From contig CAZPHB010000012.1 in NCBI GenBank assembly GCA_964586595.1, positions 19,915 to 83,914 of the forward strand: DNA of 64,000 nt, read 5' to 3'. The stretch comes from REEB481 sp964586595. GTDB taxonomy: Bacteria; Bacteroidota; Bacteroidia; NS11-12g; UBA955. A program made the translations under genes and the position numbers. The notes under the pieces were generated by a model that saw only the letters and a program-made list of their open reading frames with translations, was not told the DNA's origin and did not search any database. How positions within the stretch are numbered: position 1 is the stretch's first letter; every line of letters starts with the position of its first letter. This document shows, piece after piece, positions 10,201-18,095 of the stretch.

Positions 10201-11614
10201 CTCAGGTGATACCGGAATGGTACGAAGCCATACCTATGCGGATACCGGAAGCTATACCGTGAGGAGCATCGCGCGAAATGCCAATGGCTGTCTGGATACC
10301 GTGAGCAAGCAAGTTCGTGTGCTGCCCGGGCCTACGGCATTCTTCAGTTCTTCACCGGACAGCACCTGTCTGGGCAATACCACCCGATTCACCAACGGTT
10401 CCTATTTTAACGGCGGAAGCATTTCAGGATATTCCTGGGACTTCGGTGATGGTACAAGCACCGGAAACAACCCAAACCCGAGCAAGAAATACCTTACCTA
10501 CGGCAGATTTAAGGTGCGCATGGTTGCACAAGGCGCCAATGGATGCAACGATACCATTTTCAAGAATGTGCGCATCTACGACAAGCCAAATGCTGCCTAC
10601 GCCGTGAACGACAGCACCCAGTGCTTCGACGGACACTCTTTTGTCATTACCAATAATTCTACCGTTCGTGAAGGAAGCATCACTACTTATGCCTGGGACC
10701 TGGACCAAGGCGTAACTTCCTCTGTACGGAATCCTGCCAACCGCAACTACAGCGCTATTGGCAGCTACAGAACTACCTTAATTGTAAGCACCAACTTTGG
10801 ATGCAGCGATTCTGCAGCCATGGGCTTATATGTTTACCCAAGCCCAAGCATCAGCTTTACCGCAGATACCGCATGTCAGGGTGAAGATTTCTTTTTCACG
10901 GGAAATGCCTCTGTTGTTCCGGGCAGCATCCAATCCTATGCGTGGACCTTTGGCGACGGAGGTACTTCAACCACACAAAACCCAACGCATAAATACACCA
11001 ACAGCGGAACCTTCACCGTAAGCTTTACCGCCGTATCTGATCAGGGATGTTCTACAACCCTGAGCGTTCCGGGAGCCGCACTTTCTTTGGTAAAACCTGT
11101 AGCCAATTTCACCAGCACACATCTTGGCTCCAGAGGTTTTGAAAGCGATTATCAGTTTGCAGACCGGAGCACCGGTGCAAATGATTGGTTGTGGTCTTTC
11201 GGTGACGGACAGAGCAGTACCATGCAGAATCCAAAAATTACCTTCAACGACACCGGAAGGATGCGTGTAGAATTGTTCGTAACCAATACCGATGGTTGTT
11301 CCGCTACCGATGTGAAGTTTCTGCTTCTGAAACCAGAGCTTATGTGGTGGGTACCCACGGCCTTTACGCCAAATCGCGATACCAAAAACGAAGTTTGGGG
11401 CCCTGTAGGATTGTCTGGCACCATCAGTTACCACATGCAGTTGTTCAACCGTTGGGGTGAATTGATCTGGGATAATAAAAACCCGAATCAAGGATGGGAT
11501 GGAACCTTCAACGGCAAGGCAGTTCCTGAAGGTGTATATCCCTGGACCGTTTGGCTGCGCTACATTGACGGCAGGTTCTACAGTTTCCGTGGAACGGTTA
11601 CCGTGTTGCGTTAA
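7235..11614 (+). CDS. Secreted IgGFc-binding/PKD-repeat adhesin with CHU_C (T9SS type B) sorting domain
   Basis: This 1459-residue protein begins with a signal peptide (MKRILLFLVGVFATAVGHAQ); the ATG at 7235 is preferred over an in-frame GTG at 7229. Residues about 20-450 resemble the IgGFc-binding N-terminal domain. About ten PKD-like repeats follow, recognisable from cores such as YFGDGG, WDFGDGTSTG, WTFGDGGTST and WSFGDGQSST, spaced 85-100 residues apart. The last 90 residues (WVPTAFTPNRDTKNEVWGP, then FNRWGELIWD and GWDGTFNGKAVPEGVYPW) form the gliding-motility-associated C-terminal domain that directs export through the T9SS. It is probably a large surface adhesin. A bidirectional terminator separates it from rpoD. 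Ligand and role are unknown. Confidence 0.9.
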   Translation: MKRILLFLVGVFATAVGHAQISSKGTDFFFAFPQIDLNPDSMLVFVTSDVNTTFTIENPRVTGSLKNYSVTANKVTRVNMPVSTFYVTGSETVQNLGCRVRSKDPVYVYLLNLKEFRTSGTFVLPVSALPYNTEFIVSSYTPTYRTNPGFGTAQYSQAQFTIIGVDDNTPIEIIPRVRTANGKTAGTPFYVTLSRGQVYQVQSHINDGSTANPPNTNGDLSGTVVRVRNACKRINVLSGAESVILPSASCQGREHLWGQLYPTNVWGMKYFISPFVSSRNGYLYRVYPLQDNTTIFVGGTSVGTFNRTGWYQENVGTESARCITSNKPVMVAQYMKGNNCSGLNDGDPAMVMVPASDQIVRSAIVGTANTKNLTDHYVNVIVDQKFKNRVKLNGAAVSAGSFTNACNNMCYAQIKLAYYGSHNLTCDSGFQVMTYGFGNYESYAYYSGANFEDLRYNITMIQPNRCPSYPVSFIGSGTNALGYTWYFGDGGKDTGSKVTHRYEKPGSYIARMVVKVPGICGTFDSVVRTKVVDVFPGPSPNFPDSTLVCADSLKLTLDAGFSSKFLYKWQDSSNKQTFQVTKPGKYWLRVLDTSTNCTVFDSTRIVFANKLTAAYAADSALPCFGDNYFALRDSSKVTNDKISSFRWVVKYPSKDSILDTERIKVSFQNTGNYILQYFIKTQKGCSDSTSGVLSVYDRPTAEFTVDTNRNCQGAPFKFTASSTTPAGTIRSYNWQWGDASFGGGPAPSKSYNIHDTFTVRHIVITSFGCRDTMDSSVVVLPKPVMRYTVNDTGFCLRGNNFTFINKTTIPLGSYLFDWSFPGQSYINTDTIRKSFTAAGAVNFTLTATSDAGCRDSVRGRIQVYPHPTARINLTPPASCINGPAFRIKDSSSIVGGSLKGRTWTLGDGNNDTALLIRNKRYATSGTYTITLISNSNKNCKDTTTATATVYGKPNADFSISKSSQCISGNSFTFTGTGSYLQRLWTYGDNSGDTGMVRSHTYADTGSYTVRSIARNANGCLDTVSKQVRVLPGPTAFFSSSPDSTCLGNTTRFTNGSYFNGGSISGYSWDFGDGTSTGNNPNPSKKYLTYGRFKVRMVAQGANGCNDTIFKNVRIYDKPNAAYAVNDSTQCFDGHSFVITNNSTVREGSITTYAWDLDQGVTSSVRNPANRNYSAIGSYRTTLIVSTNFGCSDSAAMGLYVYPSPSISFTADTACQGEDFFFTGNASVVPGSIQSYAWTFGDGGTSTTQNPTHKYTNSGTFTVSFTAVSDQGCSTTLSVPGAALSLVKPVANFTSTHLGSRGFESDYQFADRSTGANDWLWSFGDGQSSTMQNPKITFNDTGRMRVELFVTNTDGCSATDVKFLLLKPELMWWVPTAFTPNRDTKNEVWGPVGLSGTISYHMQLFNRWGELIWDNKNPNQGWDGTFNGKAVPEGVYPWTVWLRYIDGRFYSFRGTVTVLR

Positions 11615-11636
11615 GCTGCATCAGGATCTATCCAAT

Positions 11637-11670
11637 AAAAAAAACCCGGCCATGAAGCCGGGTTTTTTTT
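11637..11670. terminator. Bidirectional intrinsic terminator between the PKD adhesin and rpoD
   Basis: The stem CCCGGC/GCCGGG (11645-11650 and 11657-11662) with a 6-nt loop is flanked by eight A on the left and eight T on the right, so it can stop transcription from both convergent genes. Confidence 0.92.
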
Positions 11671-11711
11671 ATTGTTATGCAGCGAATAGCGTGGCGCTAA
11701 GTCCTGAAATC

Positions 11712-12575
11712 TTAACCTAAGTATGCTTTCAGGATTTTACTCTTGCTGCTTTTACGCAATCTGCGGAGTGCTTTCTCCTTGATTTGGCGCACGCGCTCTC
11801 TGGTCAAGCCAACCTTTTCGCTGATGTCTTCCAAAGTATGAGCGGGGCCACCATCCAGTCCGTAGTAGTACTTCAACACATCACGCTCTTTGTCGCTGAG
11901 GGTGTTGATTACGCGGCTGATCTCCTTCTGAAGTGACTCGTTGATAAGCGGAGTATCGGGGTCGGGTTCGTCATTTTGATCCAACACGCCCAACAAGGTA
12001 TTGTCTTCGCCCTCGGTAAGCGGCGCATCGATGCTCAGATGCCTTCCGGAGGAACGCAATGCATTTTCTACTTCGGTAACCGGGATTTGCAGTGATTCCG
12101 CGATTTCTTCGGGTGTTGGTTCGCGCTCCAGTTCTTGTTCCAGCTTTGATGCTGCTTGTGTAATTCTGCCAATGCTTCCCACCTTGTTCAAGGGAAGGCG
12201 CACAATGCGGCTCTGGTCAGCCAATGCCTGAAGAATACTTTGACGAATCCACCAAACAGCGTAAGAAATAAATTTAAAACCCCTGGTTTCATCAAAACGT
12301 TTGGCCGCTTTGATCAGCCCCAGGTTGCCCTCGTTGATCAAATCGCCCAGCGTAAGACCTTGGTTTTGGTATTGCTTAGATACAGAAACAACAAAACGCA
12401 GGTTGGCGTTTACCAGTTTTTCCAAAGCAGCCTGATCACCTTCCCGGATGCGTCGGGCAAGTTCTACCTCCTCCTGGGCATCAATCATGGGAACTTTGGA
12501 AATTTCATTGAGGTACTTGTCTAGCGACTTGTTCTCCCTGTTGGTAAACTGTTTACTGATTTTTAGTTGTCTCAT
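11712..12575 (-). CDS. rpoD: Primary RNA polymerase sigma factor (sigma-70/RpoD type)
   Basis: This 287-residue protein is the housekeeping sigma factor. Region 1.2 begins at SLDKYLNEISKVPMI (residue about 17). Region 2 has the core-binding and -10 recognition helix (GDLINEGNLGLIKAAKRFD, then FISYAVWWIRQSILQAL). Region 3 follows, and region 4 contains the helix-turn-helix (LEDISEKVGLTRERVRQIKEKALRRLR). Region 1.1 and the non-conserved insert of proteobacterial RpoD are absent, as is normal in Bacteroidota, where the primary factor is about 287 residues. It would recognise the TAnnTTTG boxes seen throughout this window. Its own TAAATTTG box is about 76 nt upstream of the ATG, giving one of the longer leaders here. 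Confidence 0.95.
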   Translation of the reverse strand: MRQLKISKQFTNRENKSLDKYLNEISKVPMIDAQEEVELARRIREGDQAALEKLVNANLRFVVSVSKQYQNQGLTLGDLINEGNLGLIKAAKRFDETRGFKFISYAVWWIRQSILQALADQSRIVRLPLNKVGSIGRITQAASKLEQELEREPTPEEIAESLQIPVTEVENALRSSGRHLSIDAPLTEGEDNTLLGVLDQNDEPDPDTPLINESLQKEISRVINTLSDKERDVLKYYYGLDGGPAHTLEDISEKVGLTRERVRQIKEKALRRLRKSSKSKILKAYLG

Positions 12576-12651
12576 GCGCTGATGTTGCTACGCTAATAAT
12601 GTGCTGCTTGTACTTAATAGTTTGACAGATGCACAGACTCCGTAGAATCTG

Positions 12652-12659
12652 CAAATTTA
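12652..12659 (-). promoter_or_regulatory. -7 promoter box of rpoD
   Basis: Minus-strand TAAATTTG, an exact -7 consensus, 76 nt upstream of the rpoD ATG. The implied leader of about 70 nt contrasts with the very short leaders at other genes. Confidence 0.5.
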
Positions 12660-12673
12660 GGAAAAAACAGCGC

Positions 12674-14677
12674 TCAGTAGAAAAAGTTTGCCAGCTTGTA
12701 GGTAATAAAACTGGTAACATAGGCAAGGCCTGTCATGGTAAGCAACTGAATGGCGGGCCACTTCCAAGAACCCGTTTCCCTGCGCACAACGGCGAGGGTG
12801 CTCATGCATTGCAGCGCGAAGGCATAGAATACCATCAGGCTGAGTGCGAACGGAATTCCGTAGAGCGGCGCACCTGTTAAGGGGTTTGTTTCGGCAGCCA
12901 TTTTCTCCCTGATGCCCTGCGCATCATCTGCACCAACCGCATAGATGGTGCTCATGGTGCCCACAAAAACTTCCCGAGCTGCAAAAGATGTAATCAGTGC
13001 GATGCCCGTTTTCCAATCGAAACCAAGTGGCGCAATGACCGGCTCAATGGTTTTTCCCAACATTCCGGCATAGCTGTGTTCCAACATTGCTGCAGATTGC
13101 ATCTGCGCTGCCGTTGTGGCATCCATTCCCCGATTGGTGGCAAGTACGACTGCTTTGGCACCGGCTTCTTCCATAGCCTTACCCGGACCAAACGAGGCAA
13201 GGAACCAAAGAACTACGGATATGATCAGGATGATGCTGCCCGCCTGCCATACAAAAGCCTTGCAGCGCTGGTACATTCCTTGGAAAATATTGGCAAACCG
13301 TGGCCATTGGTAATCGGGCAATTCCATGATGAAGCCTGAGTTGCCGCGTTGTTTGATAAACAAACTCGTAACAGCGGCCAACACAAGTGCCGTGATGGCA
13401 CCCAATAAATATATCAGGGTGAGCAGCAATCCGCGGGCATCGAAAATGCCTATGGTAAATCCTTCGGGAATGGCTAAAGAAATGAGCAATACATATACCG
13501 GCAAACGGGCACTGCAACTCATCAACGGCGTCACGAAGATGGTGATGAGCCGGTCTTTGAGGTTCGGAATGGTTCGGGCCGCCATGATGCTGGGGATGGC
13601 GCAGGCCATGCCACCAACCAGCGGAATCACCGAACGCCCATTCAATCCGGCTTTGCGCATCAGGCGATCGGTGATGAAACTGGCTCTGGGCATGTAGCCG
13701 CTGTCTTCCAGGATGGAGAGGAACAAAAACAGCAATGCTATTTGCGGAATGAATACCAATACACCGGCAAGACCTGGAATGATGCCACCACTGACCAATC
13801 CATTGAAGAAGCCGTCGGGCAATCTTGATTTCACATAACTACCCAAGGCAACCATTCCATCTTCAATCCATCCCATTGGAGCTTCAGCCAGGTAAAACAC
13901 CGATTGAAAAATGAGGTACAACATGAAAAACAACAGCACAAAACCCCAGATTCTGTGGGTGAACAAACGATCGAGGATGCGGGTGGCCGAATGTTTCACC
14001 GGGGCAGTCTTTGTTTGCACCGCATCTACAATACTGCCGATAAATGTAAAACGTCTGCTGGTGTCTTTGCGTCGTTGTTCGGGCGTGATGGAATCATGCC
14101 CTGCCAGGTAACTCCTCAGTTTATTCATGGCCTGAGCCGGCGTGCCTGTATGTGAGGTACTGGCCCATGAACTGTTTGTTTTGGCCGCTGCCGCTTCGAG
14201 TACCGAGATGCCTTCACCCGTGCGCGGGTTCACGGGAACCACCAACACCCCAAGTTTGAGCGACAAGTCTTCAATGCTGATGTGCATCCCTTTGCTGGCG
14301 GCCATATCCATCATGCTCAAAGCCAGCACCATTGGAATTCCAAGTTCGGCCATCTCTTCAAACATGAGCAGATGACGCCGCAGGTTTGTTGCATCTGCAA
14401 CGTACACAATCAAATCGGGTGTATGGCTTTCTGAAGCCAGAACCATGGCCACTTCTGCTTCATCAGCACTGGCAGGAAACAAGCTGTACGAACCGGGTAA
14501 ATCTACCAGGTTGCATCTGTTTCCCTTCAGCATCCAGCTACCCGCCCTCCGTTCTACCGTAGTTCCCGGCAAGTTGCTGGTTTTTTGCCGCAGCCCGGTA
14601 AGCCTGTTGAACAAGGTGCTTTTTCCTGTATTGGGATTGCCCGCAAGGACAATGTATCGTGCTACGGATTCGTTCAT
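12674..14677 (-). CDS. feoB: Ferrous iron transport protein FeoB
   Basis: This 667-residue inner-membrane protein imports Fe(II). The N-terminal G domain has G1 at residues 13-21 (GNPNTGKST), G2 near 39-40 (PGTTVERR), G3 at 59-62 (DLPG) and G4 at 121-124. G4 reads SMMD where the nucleotide-specificity motif is normally NxxD, so the asparagine is replaced by serine. The membrane part holds two Gate-type segments (about residues 330-470, including VPLVGGMACAIPSIMAART, and 540-660). The start codon overlaps the feoA stop in an ATGA, so the two are translationally coupled. No separate FeoC gene is seen. Function is confident; the G4 change raises a question about GTP specificity. Confidence 0.95.
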   Translation of the reverse strand: MNESVARYIVLAGNPNTGKSTLFNRLTGLRQKTSNLPGTTVERRAGSWMLKGNRCNLVDLPGSYSLFPASADEAEVAMVLASESHTPDLIVYVADATNLRRHLLMFEEMAELGIPMVLALSMMDMAASKGMHISIEDLSLKLGVLVVPVNPRTGEGISVLEAAAAKTNSSWASTSHTGTPAQAMNKLRSYLAGHDSITPEQRRKDTSRRFTFIGSIVDAVQTKTAPVKHSATRILDRLFTHRIWGFVLLFFMLYLIFQSVFYLAEAPMGWIEDGMVALGSYVKSRLPDGFFNGLVSGGIIPGLAGVLVFIPQIALLFLFLSILEDSGYMPRASFITDRLMRKAGLNGRSVIPLVGGMACAIPSIMAARTIPNLKDRLITIFVTPLMSCSARLPVYVLLISLAIPEGFTIGIFDARGLLLTLIYLLGAITALVLAAVTSLFIKQRGNSGFIMELPDYQWPRFANIFQGMYQRCKAFVWQAGSIILIISVVLWFLASFGPGKAMEEAGAKAVVLATNRGMDATTAAQMQSAAMLEHSYAGMLGKTIEPVIAPLGFDWKTGIALITSFAAREVFVGTMSTIYAVGADDAQGIREKMAAETNPLTGAPLYGIPFALSLMVFYAFALQCMSTLAVVRRETGSWKWPAIQLLTMTGLAYVTSFITYKLANFFY

Positions 14678-14901
14678 TGTGTTTTAACCACTTCCAGCAA
14701 GGCCGCTTCTTCCTTGCGCATGCTCAACAAATATCCATCCCCTATTTCGAAGGCCAGAGGATCTCCAAAAGGCGCATGAAACAGGAGCTGAATCCTTACA
14801 CCCGGCAGACAGCCCATTTCGGCAAGGCGCGCCGCCACGGGATGATCGGCTGACGAAGTAATCAGCGCTGATTCGCCAATGCTCAGGTCTGCTGCGTTCA
14901 T
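14674..14901 (-). CDS. feoA: Ferrous iron transport protein FeoA (SH3-like)
   Basis: This 75-residue cytosolic protein is an SH3-like beta-barrel that assists FeoB. It shows the expected features: an initial LSIGESALI strand, the central LAEMGCLPGVRIQLLF block and a C-terminal FEIGDGYLLSMRKEEAALLEV strand pair. Family length is about 75-85 residues. It is first in a two-gene operon with feoB (ATGA overlap). Its TAAATTTG box lies 10 nt before the ATG. No recognisable Fur or DtxR operator was identified by eye in the short divergent spacer. Confidence 0.93.
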   Translation of the reverse strand: MNAADLSIGESALITSSADHPVAARLAEMGCLPGVRIQLLFHAPFGDPLAFEIGDGYLLSMRKEEAALLEVVKTQ

Positions 14902-14911
14902 GTTGTGGCAA

Positions 14912-14919
14912 CAAATTTA
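14912..14919 (-). promoter_or_regulatory. -7 promoter box of feoAB
   Basis: Minus-strand TAAATTTG, an exact -7 consensus, 10 nt before the feoA ATG at 14901. Confidence 0.55.
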
Positions 14920-14974
14920 GACCCACCTTGGCATAAAATATATGAGCAACCGCATAATGGATAATCTGTATGGC

Positions 14975-15008
14975 TTTGTTGCAAGTGCATGCACCTTGGC
15001 TAAATTCG
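14975..15008 (+). promoter_or_regulatory. -33/-7 promoter of the CCG-domain gene
   Basis: TTTG at 14975-14978, a 22-nt spacer and TAAATTCG at 15001-15008 (one mismatch to TAnnTTTG), 14 nt before the ATG at 15023. Both elements and the spacing fit the Bacteroidota promoter. Confidence 0.55.
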
Positions 15009-15022
15009 CATGACCAAATCTT

Positions 15023-15802
15023 ATGGCAATAAAAACCATGGCTGAATATGCGGCCGAAGGCCGAAGTCCTGAAGTGCTCTTTTGGGTTGGCTGCGCCGGA
15101 AGTTTCGACGAACGTGCACAACGCGTATCCAAAGCTTTTTCGAAAATACTGGAAGCTGCACACATAGAATTTGCCATCCTTGGTGCGGAAGAAAGTTGTA
15201 CCGGAGACCCTGCCAAGCGCGCAGGAAATGAATTCCTGTTTCAGATGATGGCCATGAACAACATTGCTGTAATGAATGGTTATGGCATCAAAAAAATAGT
15301 AACTACCTGTCCACATTGCTTCAATACCTTAAAAAATGAATATCCACAGCTTGGAGGTACTTATGAAGTCATGCACCACACCACATTCATCAACGAGTTA
15401 TTTGAAAGTGGCAGGCTCAAGGTGGAAGGTGGCGCTTTTAAGGGAAGTAAAATTGTGTATCACGACAGTTGTTACCTGGGTCGTGGCAACAATATCTACG
15501 AAGCCCCCAGGATGGTTATCGAGCGTTTGGATGCCGATCTGAAGGAAATGAAACGCTGCAGGACCAATGGCCTGTGCTGCGGTGCCGGTGGCGCTCAGAT
15601 GTTCAAAGAAGCGGAACCGGGCTCTAAAGAAATCAATACCGAACGCAGTGAAGAAGCCCTGGAAACCCAGGCAGACATCATTGCGGTAAATTGTCCGTTC
15701 TGCATGACCATGCTGCGCGATGGCGTGAAGCATGCAGGTAAAGAGGAACAGGTTGCCGTAATGGACATTGCAGAGTTGGTAAGTCGCGCCGGAAATCTTT
15801 GA
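15023..15802 (+). CDS. CCG-domain (heterodisulfide reductase subunit B-like) iron-sulfur oxidoreductase subunit
   Basis: This 259-residue soluble protein carries the two cysteine-rich modules of the CCG family. The first runs from WVGCAGSFD (residue about 23) through EESCTGDPAKR to TTCPHCFNTLKNEYP; the second from YHDSCYLGR (about 150) through GLCCGAGGAQMF to NCPFCMTMLRDG. CCG domains ligand non-cubane or 4Fe-4S clusters in heterodisulfide reductase, GlpC and LutA-type enzymes. From general knowledge the Bacteroidota version works with a membrane-bound 4Fe-4S dicluster protein usually encoded next to it; here the likely partner is at 36154-37455, 20 kb away. The downstream small gene follows almost without a gap. 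The electron donor and acceptor are unknown. Confidence 0.85.
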   Translation: MAIKTMAEYAAEGRSPEVLFWVGCAGSFDERAQRVSKAFSKILEAAHIEFAILGAEESCTGDPAKRAGNEFLFQMMAMNNIAVMNGYGIKKIVTTCPHCFNTLKNEYPQLGGTYEVMHHTTFINELFESGRLKVEGGAFKGSKIVYHDSCYLGRGNNIYEAPRMVIERLDADLKEMKRCRTNGLCCGAGGAQMFKEAEPGSKEINTERSEEALETQADIIAVNCPFCMTMLRDGVKHAGKEEQVAVMDIAELVSRAGNL

Positions 15803-15804
15803 CC

Positions 15805-16284
15805 ATGCGCATACCATTGCCTCCGCATGCCCGCGTGTGGTTCTTCCTGGCAGACCGGAAATTAGACGCTCCTGATCAAGAAGAACTGGGTGCACAACTG
15901 GAGCATTTTACAGCTTCCTGGAAATCACATGGAAGCAGCCTTTCCGCAGCGTTTGATATTCTGCTGGACCATATTGTGGTTATTGCCGTGGATGAACAAA
16001 AGGAAGCACCCTCAGGTTGCAGCATCGACAAAGCATTTCGTTTGCTTCAGGATTTCGGCAGCATCAAAGGCATTGATTTCTTCAATCGATTGTTGGTGCC
16101 ATTGGCTACCGCCGAAGGTGTGGAATTGATCCACCGCAGTCAATTGCTGCCCAAAATTGCTTCCGGAACCATACATCCAAACAACTTTTATTACGACCTA
16201 ACCATCACCAATCTGGCAGCCATGGAACAGGATTTTAAGAAGCCCTTACACGCCGGTTGGGCTTTGAAAGGCCTGAACTTATGA
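15805..16284 (+). CDS. Conserved Bacteroidota protein that follows the CCG gene, function unknown
   Basis: This 159-residue protein has no signal peptide or membrane segment. The ATG at 15805 is 2 nt after the preceding stop; an in-frame TTG at 15799 is less likely. The sequence contains WFFLADRKLD near the start, a central FDILLDHIVVIAVDE and a GIDFFNRLLV segment. Homologues following iron-sulfur oxidoreductase genes are, to my recollection, often labelled 'ABC transporter ATPase' in databases, but no Walker A, signature or Walker B motif is visible, so that label is not supported. The gene ends in an ATGA overlap with the MFS transporter. A role linked to the CCG oxidoreductase is inferred from position only. 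Confidence 0.75.
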   Translation: MRIPLPPHARVWFFLADRKLDAPDQEELGAQLEHFTASWKSHGSSLSAAFDILLDHIVVIAVDEQKEAPSGCSIDKAFRLLQDFGSIKGIDFFNRLLVPLATAEGVELIHRSQLLPKIASGTIHPNNFYYDLTITNLAAMEQDFKKPLHAGWALKGLNL

Positions 16285-17486
16285 AGCGCAGCCCACTGTT
16301 CACCCTGTTCCTAACCATCTTCATTGATTTACTGGGCTTTGGCATTGCCATTCCCATCCTACCTGTTTTTTCCAAAGAGCTTGCCCTAAAAGCCGGTTTA
16401 AACTGGGATGCAGATGTGCTCACCGGCATTGTTGCCGCCAGTTACAGCCTGATGCAGTTTGTGTTCGCGCCCATTTGGGGCAACATCAGCGATCATCGGG
16501 GCCGCAGGCCCATCATCCTGGGATCCATACTCATCACCTCGGCAGGTTATTTTGTGTTGGGATGGAGCAGCAGTTTCTGGACCTTACTCCTGGCGCGCCT
16601 GATTTCGGGGATGGGAAGCGCAAATATTTCAGCAGCCCAGGCGTATATCGCCGACATTACTCCGCCGCATGAACGCGCAAAACGTATGGGTCTGATTGGC
16701 GCTGCCTTTGGTTTGGGATTTGTATTTGGTCCGCCCATTGGCGGCTGGCTTGCTAAGGAAGGTGGAATGCACCACATTGGTTTCTTCACCGGAGGGCTCT
16801 GCCTGTTCAACTTTGTGCTGGCCTGGTTTACCCTGCCTGAATCGCTGACACAGCGCACCCGCGACAGAAAACCTTGGTTTCAGTCGTTCCAGGCCATTGG
16901 AACCGCATTAAACCACCCCTTGATTGGCGCATTGTTCCTCATCAACTTCGTGGTTATTGTTGCCTTCAGCATGATGCAAACCAATGCCAGTTTGCTTTGG
17001 AACGAACAGTTTTCCCTGAACAATGCGCAATCCGGTAACTTGTTCGGGTTTATCGGTGTATGCAGTGCCTTGATTCAAGGCTTGTTTATCGGATATTTCA
17101 CCAAATGGATGGGCGCACCCAAACTGCTGATGCTTGGCATTCTGCTGCTTTGTCTTGGCATTGTAGGCATTCCCTTTCCGCCGGTTCCATGGTTTTACCT
17201 GTTCACCGCCTTCAGCTTGTTGTTGATTGCGCTTGGAAATGGAATGATCATGCCTTCGGTAAACGCGTTAATTTCCGTGAATACCGACCCACAGGCACAG
17301 GGCAAGACCCTGGGAGCCCTGCAAAGTACAGGCGCCCTTGCCCGCGGCATTGGTCCACTCATCGCAGGATTTTTATACAGCATTGACTTCCACTTTCCCT
17401 ATACCGGCGCCGGGTTGTTGTTGCTGCTGAGTTTGTTGCTGGCCTGGAAACTCAGCCGCTCCGGACTTGGCAGACCTTCCGTTTAA
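16281..17486 (+). CDS. MFS transporter, TetA/DHA1-like
   Basis: This 401-residue inner-membrane protein has twelve predicted helices. The DHA1 signature GIAIPILPVF is in helix 1, the MFS motif A between helices 2 and 3 reads GNISDHRGRRPIILGS, and an antiporter-type motif C (GAAFGLGFVFGPPIGG) is in helix 5. These place it with proton-coupled drug exporters of the TetA group. The ATG at 16281 overlaps the previous stop as ATGA; an upstream in-frame TTG at 16257 would add a non-family extension. Its stop overlaps the convergent yidD stop by 3 bp. The substrate is unknown, and most TetA-like genes in this phylum are not tetracycline resistance genes. Confidence 0.88.
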   Translation: MKRSPLFTLFLTIFIDLLGFGIAIPILPVFSKELALKAGLNWDADVLTGIVAASYSLMQFVFAPIWGNISDHRGRRPIILGSILITSAGYFVLGWSSSFWTLLLARLISGMGSANISAAQAYIADITPPHERAKRMGLIGAAFGLGFVFGPPIGGWLAKEGGMHHIGFFTGGLCLFNFVLAWFTLPESLTQRTRDRKPWFQSFQAIGTALNHPLIGALFLINFVVIVAFSMMQTNASLLWNEQFSLNNAQSGNLFGFIGVCSALIQGLFIGYFTKWMGAPKLLMLGILLLCLGIVGIPFPPVPWFYLFTAFSLLLIALGNGMIMPSVNALISVNTDPQAQGKTLGALQSTGALARGIGPLIAGFLYSIDFHFPYTGAGLLLLLSLLLAWKLSRSGLGRPSV

Positions 17487-17707
17487 GGAACTGGATCGTA
17501 TCCGCTTCCGCCCCAGGGATGGCAACGACCAATCCTCCTGATGGCCAGTTTCAAACCTTTCCAGGGTCCATGTTTTTGTAACGCTTCCACCGCATATTGA
17601 GAACAGGTTGGCGTATAGCGACAGGAAGGCGGAATCATCGGCGAAATCATCCTTTGGTAGATACGCACGAAAAACACCAATATGCTAATCAATATGTTTC
17701 GCAACAT
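17483..17707 (-). CDS. yidD: Membrane protein insertion efficiency factor YidD
   Basis: This 74-residue protein matches YidD, which sits at the inner face of the membrane and helps YidC-dependent insertion. The motif RYTPTCSQYAVEALQKHGPWKG and the C-terminal RCHPWGGSGYDPVP are diagnostic. The ATG at 17707 is chosen because the conserved start is a hydrophobic helix (MLRNILISILVFFVRIYQRM); the longer open frame runs into rnpA. It overlaps the rnpA end by 23 bp, the usual rpmH-rnpA-yidD arrangement. Unlike many genomes, yidC does not follow here. Confidence 0.93.
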   Translation of the reverse strand: MLRNILISILVFFVRIYQRMISPMIPPSCRYTPTCSQYAVEALQKHGPWKGLKLAIRRIGRCHPWGGSGYDPVP

Positions 17708-18077
17708 CTGCCTTGAATTTATCGAGCAAGCGAAGATAAGTTTGAAGTAATTGGTGGTAAGCAACTTCGTCACTTCCATGATACATCAAAGCAATATTCA
17801 GATGCGTTTTTTTGTCCTCACAGAAATCCAATAGCGTGTATTTGTTCAGGCGATAGAGCTCTCGAAGCACCCTGCGTATTCGGTTTCTTGTCACAGCTTT
17901 TTTAAATCGGCGTGCCGAGACAACAAAAACAACACGAACAGGAACAGATGAGGGTTGGGCAAGCACCCAGTTTATTCTGAAGGGAAACTGTCCTACAGAG
18001 AAGGATTTTTGAAACAAAGCGCTGATTGGCTTTGCTCCCCGAAGTCTTTCGCCCCTGCGCAGCGTTGCTTTGCGCAT
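17685..18077 (-). CDS. rnpA: Ribonuclease P protein component
   Basis: This 130-residue basic protein binds the RNase P RNA and helps 5' maturation of pre-tRNA. The conserved RNR-type motif appears as RRFKKAVTRNRIRRVLRELYR (residues about 56-76), preceded by the VVFVVSA strand, and the N-terminal segment is KATLRRGERLRG. Length is normal. It lies 18 nt downstream of rpmH and overlaps yidD. Confidence 0.93.
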   Translation of the reverse strand: MRKATLRRGERLRGAKPISALFQKSFSVGQFPFRINWVLAQPSSVPVRVVFVVSARRFKKAVTRNRIRRVLRELYRLNKYTLLDFCEDKKTHLNIALMYHGSDEVAYHQLLQTYLRLLDKFKADVAKHID

Positions 18078-18095
18078 GGTTCCGCTGTTAGGAGC

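Noticed and set aside
15805..16284. ABC transporter ATPase, the label I recall for homologues of this small gene
   Set aside because: No Walker A, LSGGQ or Walker B motif is visible and the protein is only 159 residues.
16281..17486. Tetracycline resistance gene
   Set aside because: The protein is TetA-like only at superfamily level, sits in a housekeeping context, and shows no mobile element nearby.
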